Origin: Aquatica leii
Taxonomy: Eukaryota; Arthropoda; Insecta; Coleoptera; Lampyridae
Reading direction: 5' to 3'
Length of the DNA: 64,000 bases
NCBI GenBank assembly: GCA_035610365.1
Contig: CM069435.1
Coordinates: forward strand, 69,003,389-69,067,388
Part shown: positions 1 to 11,850 of the stretch, piece by piece
How the letters are laid out: each line of letters begins with the position of its first letter
Position numbering within the stretch: the stretch's first letter is position 1
Notes under the pieces: generated by a model
Seen by the model: the letters and a program-made list of their open reading frames with translations, nothing else
Database searches by the model: none
Told to the model about the DNA's origin: nothing
Made by a program: the position numbers and the translations under genes

Positions 1-2654
1 AATGTTATGAAATTTGTTAATGTTTATGTTAAGGAAATTTAACTATAATAAATGTAATATGTATATCTTTGACTCTGTCTTTATCATATCAGTTGCTATG
101 TTAGATTAAAAAATATTATTAAATCTGATAAATACACAACTATTTGTAAAAAAATGTCAATTTGCAGTGTAAACTGTATTTTATAATTCTTTGTACATCA
201 AATATAACTTTATTTTCACGCACGTTGTTATATAACAGCATTGAAAAATCTTCTACAGTGCGGTAAAGTAAGCACTAAATTACAGCCTTTTCAAAACTTC
301 TAAAAAGTATGTTAATTAGACAATACTAAATTTTATATAAATAAATGTTACTTTACATTATATTTAATGATATAAATGTACAAAAACCTAAAAATTTTTA
401 AATTTGTTTTAATTTTTAGAAATGACATCTCGTGACAACAATGTCAATTGTGATTACAGTTCGCTATTGACAACTTTTAAGTTACCGACAATTCTAGATT
501 GTACATTGTGCAAAATTTAAGCATTTGATTTGTTTTTAATACTTTTTTTATGTAGGTAAACTAGTTATTCAGGAAAATTATAATAGGTAAAAAAAATAAA
601 TTTTAAATTTATCAAATTGCAGTGATAGTAATTATGTAAGTACCTATAATACTAACCTAAAAAATACACGTAGCTATTTATATTAAATAATTGTTGAATA
701 AGAAAATTATTAACAATTTTTTGCGTTTAGGTATTCCAGCTCTCCAATTAAATGAAAACCACGTCTGCTGGGCTTGTTTTTCAAACAAAGCTGCTGCACT
801 GTAAAATTTCCCTTACACGGATTTAATTGTAATTAATTATAAATAAGCTTGTGTGCAGTTGGAAATAATGCTCACTCGTGAGTTAAAAATGAACACACGC
901 TGCTAAACCATCACTTTTCTTAATATATATCATCTACTGTTTTTGAGTATTTTAATTTGCGTGTAGTACAGACATTCTTTTACACTATTAGTAGTTTAAA
1001 TTTTGCAATTAGGATAACATAATAAATATGTTAATATTTTAGATACGTAGATAATTTAAAATTTGCATAAAATATTGCAATATATGAAAGCAAATATTTC
1101 TTATATTGTGCATTTTTAACTGCAAACACATACAAATTTTTAAATTAAGATTTTTAATTAATGTATAAGTACTAGCAAAACATCAATTTATCAAAGTTTT
1201 TAATTAAAACTGAAGTTATGTGCGTAGTAAGAAAATTAAATGTTCAAATATTAAAAAGTAAACAAATGATAAAAAAAGTTAATTTACTATGTAATTAAAA
1301 AATATATATATATTATTGATTTCTTAGCGCAGCATTCCTAATAACAAAAAACTTTATAAATATTTATTTTGTATGTACGTTTCTTAACATGTTCTATTAT
1401 AAATTGCAACTTATTTGCAGCTACTTTTATAGTTAAATGAAAAATTTATTTTAATTTTAGACATAAAACTTTCATCATAAAACCTATTAAATTATTTTTA
1501 GGGTAAATGGTGTATTATTTATTTAGATTTAATATAATATTAATTCTAAATACATAATACACCCTAAAAATAATTTAAAATTATTTTAATTTATAAAAAC
1601 TGATTATTCATTATATGTTCACTTTTATTTTACTTTTCGTTAATTAAATTAAAAATAAGTAGTATACGTTTTAAAAATGTTTATGTATTTGTAATAATAG
1701 CAAAATGTAAATCTTTTTGTGAACAGATTAAAAATAATGAGTTGTAGAATTGAATAAACAAAACATAACAAAGTTTGTACTTACAAAATTCATACATTTT
1801 ATTTTAACAGTGTAAAATTGTTTTTTTTTAATTTGTTCTTTAAAATAGAAATAGTTATTAATCATAGATGGTAATTGTTACTACTTTATATTTACGATAA
1901 TAAAATTTGTTTTTGCAATAATACAAGTTATCTCTTTAATGTGTTTTTTAACTTAATTATACACAGCATATAATTAAACGGTTATACATGTTACAACAAC
2001 ATTCACGGTTAATTTGTTTTTCAATTTACAGCAATTGTTGTCTTTGATACAATTAAAGTATATAAACGCACACAATATTTTTAAATATGCAAACTAATAA
2101 TTAAAAAAAAAGCTATTATAAGACTATTATGGTTAATAAAAATGCAATATACAAAATTTTTTTTAAAACTGACAGAAAGAATAAAAGTTTTTGTAACAAA
2201 TGATCTGAAATAATCTGTGTAATGGTAATTATTCTTAGCAGAATTTCTAAATTTTTTTACTTTTGTATTTTTGCTTGTATTTGCATTGCATCTATAAAAC
2301 AGTAAACCTGTTCCTTTTATTTTAGAATTCTTGTCTTGTGTTATGTCAAAAAATCTTGGTATGGTTTCTCGCATTATATGAATTTTGCTCAGTCATAAAT
2401 GTCACCTACGACTTGGACTTTGCTAGTTACCACTTTTGTTTCTAACGTAGTATTAACGCATGCTTAGTGACATCTACATTTTAAGTATCTTGGAACAACC
2501 TTGCTATTAATGGATGAATAAATCCGAATTTTAAAGTGTTACAAGTTAGAGGTTAGCTGAGGTAAGAATGCATTTTCGTTTTGCGGTACGATTTAATTTT
2601 TCTTATATTATCGCAGTAAGTTTCATTAACTCTATGTGTTTGTTATTTCCGGAA
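1..2654. other. AT-rich gene-free stretch
   Basis: No coding region, RNA gene or protein similarity was recognised here apart from the hairpin at 1491-1577. A 97-codon open frame on the minus strand near 2081-2374 has a low-complexity hydrophobic end and no recognised motif. Confidence 0.6.
1491..1577. repeat. imperfect hairpin, MITE-like
   Basis: The left arm (ending near 1535) and right arm (1545-1577) are inverted copies built around TTTTTAGGGT and GTGTATTAT, with a few extra bases in the left arm. The whole can fold into an 85-nt hairpin. It resembles a small foldback or miniature inverted-repeat element, but no target duplication was identified. Confidence 0.5.
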
Positions 2655-2736
2655 ATTGTTATTACTTTTAAAATTTGATCAAATCAAAAACCCCTTCTTT
2701 TAGGAGGTTGGATGAAAGCAACTACTTCAGTAATTT

Positions 2737-2772
2737 GCGACGTTTCGTGTTCTGGATGAACACTTCATCAGG
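2737..2772 (-). ncRNA. hammerhead-ribozyme-like core, left arm of PLE-B
   Basis: On the minus strand the order is CTGATGA (2765-2771), a 6-bp perfect stem (GTGTTC 2747-2752 with GAACAC 2758-2763, 5-nt loop), then GAAAC and GTCGC. This is the conserved core plus stem II of a type I hammerhead. Stem III would be only the ACGT of GAAACGTC, and stem I about 2 bp, so cleavage as a monomer is doubtful. Published work reports hammerheads with very short stem III in Penelope-like terminal repeats. Confidence 0.6.
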
Positions 2773-2955
2773 CTCGCTCACTTTATTGTAAGAAACAAAT
2801 ATTTTTAATATACCTTATAACATAAAATCAAAAATTAAAAATGTGTATAAAACATAATTAACAAACAAGACAGCACTATGAAATTTAATTGTTTTGAATA
2901 AACTAACATTAATAATTGTAAAAATTCTTAATTCTATTGAATAACTACACTAATT

Positions 2956-2958
<3 letters not shown>

Positions 2959-2986
<28 letters not shown>
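2959..2986. repeat. (TA)n microsatellite
   Basis: A pure TA tract sits at the junction between the left PLE-B arm and the GAGCCCG element. Similar tracts lie at the other two junctions (6213-6241 and 9658-9697). Confidence 0.9.
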
Positions 2987-2990
<4 letters not shown>

Positions 2991-5900
2991 TATAAACCGG
3001 TTGCTGTTGAGCCCGTAGAATATATAAACGCTACGCTCTTTAGCCCGAAGAAACGCTATTAAGCCCGGTTTCGGGCTCATCTACGTATCCATGTGTATAT
3101 AATCAAAATACGATTATATAAGCATCAAAACGTGTAAATCCAAAAATTTGGCCGGGCTTCATATTGTACCGTTTATATCTGCATTATATATAAAATAGTT
3201 CAGAGTTAGTCGCTGCAGAGGTCGCTTTTATATACAAACTGTTTACAGACACGGACGGTACGTTGTGTAGCCTAACATGCGACAACGTTGGACGGGCTTA
3301 ATAACAAGCAGTAAACGTATACTCTAAGTGTATTTTACTTTAGTATGAATTTTATGCACTTTTTGGGTATCATCACGTTTTAATAATTTTTCACAAAAGC
3401 AATAAAACGGTTTTAGTCAAAAATCGGAAGTTGATTTTTAAAAACGTTTGCAATTTCTACGTGATGCTTGTACGTACATATGTAGAATGTGGTACTTTTA
3501 TAACTATTAAATTAAATTAAAATTAAAGTATTGAAAAAATTATTTGAAAACCTCTAAAGAGATTTGGATCAAAAGTACAATATAGGTAGCTAAGAAACTT
3601 TAGTTATAAGAATGATTTGTTGGTTCGTTCATGATGTGATACCTATAAAATAATTTGAAACATAAATACATACATTTAATAAAAACGTTATAACGAAAAA
3701 GATATGTCTTAGGATATGATATTAGCATTTCTCATATAATTTTTTTTCTTTTACTAAAAATCTTTAAAAACAATGTAGGAATCTCGTTTTGTAGTGTAAA
3801 AATTCTTAGAAGCATGGAAATCTTTTAGTAGTCTGAAAGAGTTTTGTAGAATCAATTGGGAAATATTACTTCTCGTGAAATAATTATGGAAAGTTATGAT
3901 AATTTTGCAGATAACACTGTACAATTAAAAACAATTAAATTTGGTTTTACCAACACAAAGCTTTTACAAACAAAATTGAAAAAAAAAGAATTGTCCTAGC
4001 AGAAGAAGAAACAAAACTTAGTCATAAATTTTAAAATCGACACAAAGTTTTTGAGTAATTAAGATGACAATTTACTTAAAAGTTAGAAAAATAATAATTA
4101 AGACAAACAGTTAATCCACTTCTTACAAGAAATAAGATATTTTTTTAAAGTTTGAGTGATTTCATATGAAATCGTCTAAAAGTAACAGTTGACTTATTTT
4201 AGAGTCCTAAAAAAGAAATCTACGCACATTTAGTTTTGATGAACGCCCGTTTTCACCTGACCGAATTGAAAAACATAATTTTTATGCTTTTTTTGAGTGC
4301 ACAACGAAAATTTATTCAATACCGATCAACAATGACGCGCTGCTAAAAATACGTTTTTTAACTTATTTTTAGTGATTTTTAACTGACTCTAGTGTCTTGG
4401 TCGTTTAATGTAAGCACCTAATGTTATTCAGAAATTAAGTTTACATATCCTAAAAAGAATAAACTCAACAACCGATCAAAAAACCCATTTTTTGTACAAA
4501 AAAATGCTTGAAATTCGATGAAATCGCGTTTTTCAGGCTACATTGGTCGTCTTGTTGTTGTCACATTCTTAGTGCCTATACACTTGGTTTTTTAAAGCAA
4601 ATATCTTAGCAATTTTATAAGGTTAAAATATTATTTGCAATTGGTTACTTTTTTGTGTGAAAATTCATAAAACACTACATGTTTGTTTTCTATATATTAA
4701 GTGTAGTTTTATCTATTTTGTTTGTATCTTATAGTATAGCAAGTAGGTTGAATGTTTTTTACGTGATATTATATTTTCATTTTCATTGAAATTGTGTGTA
4801 TTGTAAGTGAGATTTATTACGTAAATATAACATATGATGGAATATTGATTTTTTTGAAATAAAACATTATATTTTCTTAGAAGGCTTAGCTTATTGGCTT
4901 AACGATATTGACAGCATTACAGTTATAGAAAACTGAATACCTTTACGGTATCAACTAGCTGTGACCGTGAGAAACCTAAACTATATCAAATTATTGTACC
5001 TTTTTATGTTATTATCTTATTAATACATATGTTACAGCAGCTTGAACATTCACACTCGATACAAAAAACTAATTTTCATGCCAAGAATTTTATTAGAGCA
5101 GAAATCGAACATTGTTTCTGGAGTTACTATATGAAGATCTGCAGTTCCTTCTATGCTTTTTTTAATAGTTTGTGACGGTCCGATTAATGATAAATCTGTT
5201 ACTTTAATCAGCATTTAACGTCCACATTAAGGAACAAATAAATTGAGTGAAAATGTTTCAGACTACTTATTAGAATTCCTCAATTTCGTTATTTGAAACA
5301 GAGTATTCTATTTACTATCACATACATATTTTAATTTCAACTAAAATTTCATGATACTGTTGTATGACATACTGTATACCCAAAACTAACCTTTCAATTT
5401 ATTTCTGATTTATTAAAAAAACTTTGTGTGCGTAAATAAGAATATGTAGGTACAAACATGTAAACAGGTTGTTGTTGAGCCCGAAGAACATATAAACGGT
5501 ACGTTCTCTAGCCCGAAGAACCGTTATATATCCCAGTTTTAGGCGCATGTCTGTATATATGCGTATGTCATCAAAATACGATTGTAGAATCATTATTTTT
5601 TTTATTATGCGGTATATTGTAAGTTTGATTTAAAAATTAATTTGTGTCAAATGATGACAAATAGCACACTCTACGTTAGTCGTGCAACTTGCCGCAACGG
5701 TTAAATTTAACATTTCTTTAAAAAAGTTGCCAAAAACAGAGTTACATGCGGAATTTTAAAGAAAATTATTTAATTTGCTGCCGTTCTGAGTATGTTTTTT
5801 TTTCAGATAAGAATTTGCTAATACACACAAGTTATAGCTTACAATTTTAATTATATTTACAAATAAAACAAACTTTGCACCAATCATAAAAAGAGTTTAA

Positions 5901-6208
5901 TGCTTGAATACAGTTTTTATTTTAAATCTGCAGAAAGTTTATTTGTTACGTCAATATTAATCAAATTAAATTTTAAAAAAATATATTAGATCGGAAGATG
6001 TTTTAGAGAGTTATCTGCAAAGACTAAACGCAAATGTTAAAATTTCAAATCATTGTCGAATTTCGCTTAATAACTACGTTTAGAGCCTGTATAATATTGG
6101 CAACGCAGTCGGGCTTAACAGCGCGCTAATAACGTCGTGTAGAAAGGCGTTACCGCCCGGGCTCATCGGGCACCTGTTTACATATCGGGCTCAATTGCGT
6201 GCAGTTTA

Positions 6209-6212
<4 letters not shown>
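2987..6212. mobile_element. unclassified non-coding inverted-repeat element with GAGCCCG repeats (T1)
   Basis: Both ends abut (TA)n tracts. The left terminus (2988-3014) and the reverse complement of the right terminus (about 6184-6212) share TATAAAC followed after about ten bases by TTGAGCCCG. The motif GAGCCCG or GCCCGAAGAA recurs in both orientations near 3009-3070, 3150, 3290, 5475-5520, 6110 and 6160-6190, including a short hairpin at 3060-3080 and a 90-bp repeat of the left end at 5455-5545. No coding region was recognised. Repeats of one unit near both ends resemble transposase-binding arrays of DNA transposons. It could be one element, or a 740-bp one (5455-6200) next to a partial copy. 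Confidence 0.5.

Positions 6213-6241
<29 letters not shown>
6213..6241. repeat. (TA)n microsatellite
   Basis: This TA tract separates the GAGCCCG element from the GGAAGTGAC element. Confidence 0.9.
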
Positions 6242-6244
<3 letters not shown>

Positions 6245-7133
6245 TAAAGTGTATAAAGTGACTTCCATTCCAGATATATATCGAACGTTGTCACTTCATA
6301 TATAACGTAGTCACTTCCAATTTCGGAAGTGACAACGTTTCGCCTTGTTTTCAACGGATTTAGATACTAGGGGGCATCAGAAGCCTAAATTCAAAATTTG
6401 TGTTGGAAGTCACTATGACACTTTATATCCGCAAAAAGTGTCCGTTAGTTCAGGGTATATCCGCTAGCGCTGATGATGCTTGATATATGCAGATACGGGC
6501 TGTTCGATGTGACTTCTGTTATTTAAAAGAGTACTTGTTACTTCCGACATGCGGCAACGTTGTAAATAAAGCATAACATCAATAAAACCATAAACACGTT
6601 TTAACCCAAATTTAGGGTCTGAGTAGCCGCTTTAAAACGTATCGACATTAAGAAAAGATAAATGCTAAAATTTACAAATGAAGTTTATTAAATATTTCAG
6701 TACTAAATAATAATAAAAAATTAATTTGTTAGACAAAATTATAATACGTAATAAAATTAAATGTTTTGTTTAAATTCGGTGATTTCATAGTTAATTTATG
6801 TTAAAATTAACAATAAATTAATGACGTGTTTTAGAATTGTTGCACGAATCAATGTTTTTAATAACTTTATTTTCAATTAACTATAATATTAATAAAATTT
6901 ATTACTAAGCATTGTGTGATTAAAACAATAAAATTTAAAAAAAATTAGTTTAATTATAATCTATTTTTATTATAGGTACTTTTATAATACGTTTGCTTAT
7001 TTTTGCTTATTTATTTACAAAATAGAAACTAATATCTTAAAATTCAAAATTACAAAAATTTAAAAGAACACAAAGTCAATCGAAATGCTTCCATTATGTT
7101 TTATTGTTTGTTTAATGTAGTTTTCCTACGACA

Positions 7134-7143
7134 CTATATAAAA
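7134..7143 (+). promoter_or_regulatory. TATA-box-like sequence upstream of the 107-aa ORF
   Basis: TATATAAAAG lies about 30 bp upstream of the ATG at 7172, which fits an RNA polymerase II core promoter with a very short leader. In AT-rich DNA such a match can arise by chance. Confidence 0.3.
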
Positions 7144-7171
7144 GACGTCAATTTCACACAATTAAGTAGGC

Positions 7172-7495
7172 ATGAAAGTTGGCAATTACATTCATCTGTC
7201 TAAAAACCCGTGCGATATTATAATGCACGGTTATAACGTAACAGTTTGCTTTTATCAAGTATGTTACTATTTTGTTTATCTGAAACAAGTGCTCAAAAAC
7301 GTCAAAAAATTTTTGCGAAATTGTGACGAGTTTTTAAAATACTTAAGCTACTGTCGTAGGAAAAATACTGTACAAAACTTGCTGGAAAGTGTCTATCACT
7401 CGCCCGATATCATTCACTTTCTATGCTCGTTATGTAATATATTATTACATAATGCTGATAGTTTGATAATTTTATTTTTTACACTTTTAGTTTAA
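7172..7495 (+). CDS. hypothetical 107-aa cysteine-rich protein
   Basis: I do not recognise this protein. It begins MKVGNYIHLSKNPCDII, contains many Cys, Tyr and His residues, a basic stretch in the middle (KNVKKFLRNCDEF) and a hydrophobic C-terminus (LIILFFTLLV) that could be a membrane anchor. No signal peptide or known domain was seen. The frame uses codons with G or C in the third position more than the surrounding DNA would suggest, a TATA-like box lies just upstream, and it sits centrally in the T2 inverted-repeat element. That context suggests an element-encoded gene, but a chance ORF in AT-rich DNA is possible. Confidence 0.35.
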   Translation: MKVGNYIHLSKNPCDIIMHGYNVTVCFYQVCYYFVYLKQVLKNVKKFLRNCDEFLKYLSYCRRKNTVQNLLESVYHSPDIIHFLCSLCNILLHNADSLIILFFTLLV

Positions 7496-8224
7496 ACTAT
7501 TTTGTTTTGTTGAAATTATTGGCAGTTGTAATGCTTTTGAAATAATTACATAAAGGAATTTTGGTTAAAAGAAAAGGTTACACAAAAAGTAGGTGTCTGT
7601 CTAGGTAGTACCTGTATTTAACGGAATGATTGCGTCGGTTGTAACTGTTTCTTCATAATAACATTAAAAATTACCTTAAATTAAAAAAAAATCTTTTTCA
7701 TAATTTTTACTCGTCTTAAACAAAAAATAATATCGTTTGCATATTTAGTAATGATGAATTGTTTAGATAATTTAATAATTTTTTATCACTGAAGAGTGAT
7801 ATTGTTTAACAAGATTCTGTTAAAAACGCTCTGATAAGAACTAATAAAAGTAAAAAAGAACATCTACTGACACATTACAATAAAACTAGGCCACAAAAAT
7901 GCAACGGTAAAGCAGATTTGACGCCAAAACATCTGGTGGACACTGTGCAAATAAAAGTAGTTAAACTTGTAACTAGTCTTCAGTTTAGATAACTTATTTG
8001 AAAAAAAAGTTAACAAAAAATATTACATTCAAAACTAAATTAATTTAACAGGATAATTATTAGCGTTTTTTTTTTAAATTTGCGTAAATCCTGCATTATG
8101 TAATTTACGTATAAAGAGTAAAAACAATTATTTCTATGTATTATCAAATGTACACTTAATTTTTGCATAATTTTAAGTAACAAAAAGGGACTTATAAAAA
8201 AATGTATTAACGTCAAAAATGTCA

Positions 8225-8315
8225 AACATCTTGCGAGGGCCGCCCTGTGCTTTAAGGCAACACGATCACTGCTCACGGGCACTATGTACTTTGGGGCGCC
8301 CTTACTTGAAATTCG
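8225..8315. repeat. short GC-rich sequence resembling a transposon end
   Basis: A GC-rich patch with GAGGGCCGCCCTG and GGGGCGCCC stands out in the AT-rich interior of T2. On the minus strand CAGGGCGGCCC resembles hAT-type termini. No partner end was found, so this is only a possible relic. Confidence 0.2.
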
Positions 8316-9657
8316 GATAAGAGATCTTACATAGTTAATAAATCTTAATACAGTATATGAATACTAACAAACTTATAATATAATTTTTATTAAATATATA
8401 AAATCAAATTAAAGTTAAAGCTAAAAGTAGTAAACAAAAAAAACACAATGTATGGAAACACGAATAACTTTTACGGAAGTCAATTTAAAAAACTAATATT
8501 AAAAAGTCTTATACGTTTTTATGATTAATTTAAATACTACTCTGCTAATGTTTTGGTTGGTTATGTTTTACATTAGATTTATATTACTGATCATCAGTTT
8601 TATTTAAAAAAAAAAGTTGATTAAGATTTAAAACAAGAAATGTTAATTGATTGTTTAATAGTTTTATGTCAATTATATGCTAAAGATCGAGTTTATAAAT
8701 GTATGACGAGATACGTTTTTATAAAATTTCGAATTCAAAACTTATTTTAAAAAATAGTTTATTGCAATGCCGTTCAAAAGATAACTTTTAAAGTAATAAA
8801 ATGCACCGGCTTATTGTATGTAGTAAAATTAAAGATTTACCTGACTACATAGACTAAAGAATGAATCATTTCACAGTTTAGGTACTTTGAATGAAATTTA
8901 ATAACTAAATCATTAATTTCTACCTTTAATTACTGCGAACGTTTAAACAAACGTGTTAATGCTGACAAATAAAATAATAATTTTAACTTGAAAAAACTCT
9001 TGATCGTGTAATAAGTAAATTTTAAAACTTATATGAAATGTTTTATTTATACACATATTATAGTAACATAATATTAATAAAAAATCCAGTCTATTAAATT
9101 AAAAATTGTTATTAACCAAAACTACAAATTATTGATTGCACAGGTTCGTTTTTATAAAATATTTATATCAAAAATGAGCGTTTCTGATTGTGTTATGTTA
9201 TTGAAATAAAAATAAATACGAATACTGAAAACGAAGTTCTCATAAAAATAGTAAACTTTTAGAAATACGTATTTAAAAATACAATCATAAAAATAACCAG
9301 TTAGGTGTAGTAAAATCTAAAAATAGAACATTGTACCCGAAAGGACAAAGAAAAAAAAACCTTTCTCTTTCTTTCCTTAGTAATACGTAGGTTATATTTG
9401 TCAACGTTGCTGGAAGTGAGAACGAGTTGCTTGTATCATATATATACTTTGCCGCCATGAAGTGACTAGGTATCTTATATAAGTACAATAGTTAATTTAA
9501 TTTTTTTTTTTTTTTTATTATTTACCCCTCTTTTGAGAAACGTTTAATACTGTTTTAGTACATAGCATATATGCTATTAAAATTTTTTTAAAATAATTGG
9601 AAAGCTTGGAAGTCAGGTAGCCACTTGTACATAACGGAAGTGACAACTTAACACGTA

Positions 9658-9658
9658 T

Positions 9659-9697
<39 letters not shown>
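9658..9697. repeat. (TA)n microsatellite
   Basis: A TA tract of about 20 units between the end of T2 and the right arm of PLE-B. Confidence 0.9.
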
Positions 9698-9699
<2 letters not shown>

Positions 9700-10203
9700 C
9701 TGATAACACCTGTAAAATAAAATTGTACAATTAGTGTAGTTATTCAATAATTACTTAATTTTCTATTATCCACCGTTATTAAACAAAAATCCTTTTTCTA
9801 TCAATAACCTTTCACCTTGTTCATACAACATCACCAAAAATTCATATCGTTCGTACGTTTTAAAAGTGCACAATGTACGAAATTACATCACGTTTTTAAT
9901 TTAAATGTATCAATTTTTAACTTAATTATTCCAGAAAAAAATTACTTGACTCAGTGGTAAGTAAACCCTTTATCTTCATTACATTTCAATTATAAATATT
10001 TATTGGTTAGTTACTAGATAATGACTTAATGTTTTTATTAGAATTAACAATTTTTACAATTAATAATGTTAGTTATTTCAAAACAATTAAATTTCATAGT
10101 GCTGTCTTGTTTGTTAATTGTGTTTTATACACATTTTTAATTTTTGATTTTATGTTATAAAGTATATTAAAAATGTTTGTTTCTTACAATAAAGTGAGCG
10201 AGC

Positions 10204-10238
10204 CTGATGAAGTTTTCATCCAGAACACAAAACGTCGC
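10204..10238 (+). ncRNA. degenerate hammerhead-like core, right arm of PLE-B
   Basis: CTGATGA is at 10204-10210, followed by a stem II (GTTTTC 10212-10217 with GAACAC 10223-10228, one mismatch). The expected GAAAC reads AAAAC (10229-10233). This loses the conserved G, so the sense-strand ribozyme of this copy is probably inactive. Confidence 0.55.
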
Positions 10239-10351
10239 AAATTACTGAAGTAGTTGCTTTCATCCAACCTCCTAAAAGAAGGAGTCATTAATTTGACCAA
10301 ATTTTAAAATTAATCATTTACCAGGAGGCGAACCGTTCTATTGTTATTACT

Positions 10352-11135
10352 ATTACCCAATTAATTTTGACTTTGGAGTCGGTAATTACGACGATTTAAA
10401 TTTTAATTGTAAGTTGAAGTTAGATTATGTGCAAGATTTGCTAGATGAGCACACCTGCAATTTATCAATTAAAAAGTCTTCACAAGCTTGATGCATTTTG
10501 TGTATCTGAATCATTAGATGAACTTTTTGAAACTTATTTGTAATTCAATCGTATCAATTACTTAAAATTTCAGTAATTTTATGGAGAAGTTGTAAAATGC
10601 TATTAGCAAAATTGCATGTCAGAAAAACCGTAAATTAGCTCTTTCTATTATTTCATGATTTTTGTTAGTGTCGCTATCACGATTAATTTATGCAGATTTT
10701 TTTTGTAATTACCTATTGAAATTATTACCGGTGCGCTTTGCTTGATTGTGTAATCGTTTAAGATTTATATTGATTTAATTCTCTTTCTTTGTATTTACCG
10801 AATTATATTTATTTACTTCAATTAGCAACACATTACCTTTGTGTATGAGGTGTTGCCTAGTTTTAATGATTGTTCATTGTGTACTTGGTTACTCTATTGT
10901 CTTTTTATTCTATTATGTTGCCATTACAATAATTATACTCGTTATTAGATTTATGCAATTTGATTTATTTGCTTTAAACGTGGTTTGGTAAAAATGGGCA
11001 GCTGTATATAAGTTTAACTTTATTTGTTGCGTTAGCTTACAAATTAGTTCGTGCTTTACACTTGTTATCTTACATTCTATATTTACATTCTATTTACATT
11101 TTTTTAAATACATTTTTTTATCCCTCCTCTCCTCT
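10352..11135. other. gene-free stretch, probably including LINE 3' flank
   Basis: No coding similarity was seen. A small inverted repeat (GCAACAC/GTGTTGC) lies near 10825-10860. The part next to 11136 probably contains the 3' untranslated region of the minus-strand LINE fragment, but its end could not be placed. Confidence 0.4.
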
Positions 11136-11850
11136 TTACTTTTTTCTTCTTCTCCATACTTCTTCTATCCACTCCGCTTCATTTCCATTTTCGTCTAAGA
11201 TTTCCTCTGTTTTCATATCCTCTTCTCTTAATTCACTGCATTTCTCTCTCATGCGGTTAAGGTCCTGCGTCTCTTCTCCACAAAGTCTGCACATCTTTTC
11301 TTCTTCTTTTTTCCAGTATTTGTTACTCTTTGTTGCCACATCTGAACCGTGCTATCATTTTTTTCTTTTTGTTGTTTTTATTCTCTATATTCTTTAAATA
11401 TTCTGGCACCTCTTCACCCTTGATATCTTTATAATTACTATTATATCTGCTCTCTTTTATCTTGGTCCATCTTTCTTGTTTTTTGATGTCACTATCTCTT
11501 CTTATTATTTCTTCTCTTACTCCTACTCCCTCTTCTCTTAATCTCTCCACTTCTTCTCTCGCGTACCCGTTTCTTTTGTAATACTCTTCTCTGCCCTTCT
11601 GCCCGTACTTCACTTTTCCTACCTTTATCTCTTTCCAACATTCTTGCAGTATTTTGCATTCTGTTCTTTCTCTCAGTTCTTCCTCGTATTTTATGGCCCT
11701 TTTTCCTGTCTCTACTCTTATTTTTGCTACCTGTACCTCCTCTCTCACAATATACCCCGGTGCATCTCTGTCCAGTCCCAAAACCCATCTCCAGTATTTT
11801 TCCTGTAGCCCTTCTACCTCCCTCCACTCCTGGGCAGCTGTAATTTATAG
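11136..11850 (-). pseudogene. LINE (non-LTR retrotransposon) ORF2 C-terminal fragment
   Basis: Reading on the minus strand, the frame opens with EGLQEKYWRWVLGLD, then DAPGYIVREE, a long charged helical region and ends with ARFRCGNKE. After a frameshift near 11330 it continues as KYWKKEEEKMCRLCGEET and a glutamate-rich tail ending in EVWRRRKK. In insect LINEs this segment follows the reverse transcriptase and ends in a cysteine/histidine motif (FRCGN, CRLC). Reverse transcriptase and endonuclease are absent, so the copy is 5'-truncated, the usual outcome of target-primed reverse transcription. Copies of the same or a close family occur at 21560-22996 and 62815-63512. The exact clade is not assigned. 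Confidence 0.75.

Larger units (their letters stand above)
6242..9658. mobile_element. unclassified inverted-repeat element with GGAAGTGAC repeats (T2)
   Basis: The element lies between two (TA)n tracts. The ends are imperfect inverted repeats: the left begins TTGGTAAAGTGT and continues to GTGACTTCC, and the reverse complement of the right begins TTGATACGTGTTAAG and continues to TCACTTCC. The motif GGAAGTGAC, in either orientation, occurs about seven times in 6255-6545 (with a hairpin at 6309-6334) and about four times in 9410-9655. The string ACATGCGRCAACGTTG is shared with T1 (3278 and 6547), suggesting related families. The only coding candidate is the ORF at 7172-7495. Confidence 0.5.
2667..10339 (+). 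mobile_element. Penelope-type non-autonomous element with 6.7-kb non-coding interior (PLE-B)
   Basis: A perfect 12-bp direct repeat, ATTGTTATTACT, flanks the unit at 2655-2666 and 10340-10351. The ends are inverted copies of one another: 2667-2958 matches the reverse complement of 9722-10310. The right arm carries about 280 extra bases (roughly 9740-10020) and about 30 extra terminal bases. Each arm contains a hammerhead-like core, and the right arm has it on the plus strand, as in the 3' arm of the intact Penelope-like element at 34195-36753. I therefore call the sense strand plus. No reverse transcriptase is encoded. The interior consists of (TA)n tracts and two further inverted-repeat elements, which are either secondary insertions or cargo. 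The Penelope assignment rests on architecture and ribozyme-like motifs, not on protein. Confidence 0.68.

Noticed and set aside
2081-2374. 97-codon minus-strand ORF
   Set aside because: No recognised motif, hydrophobic low-complexity end and no promoter or repeat context; open frames of this size occur by chance.
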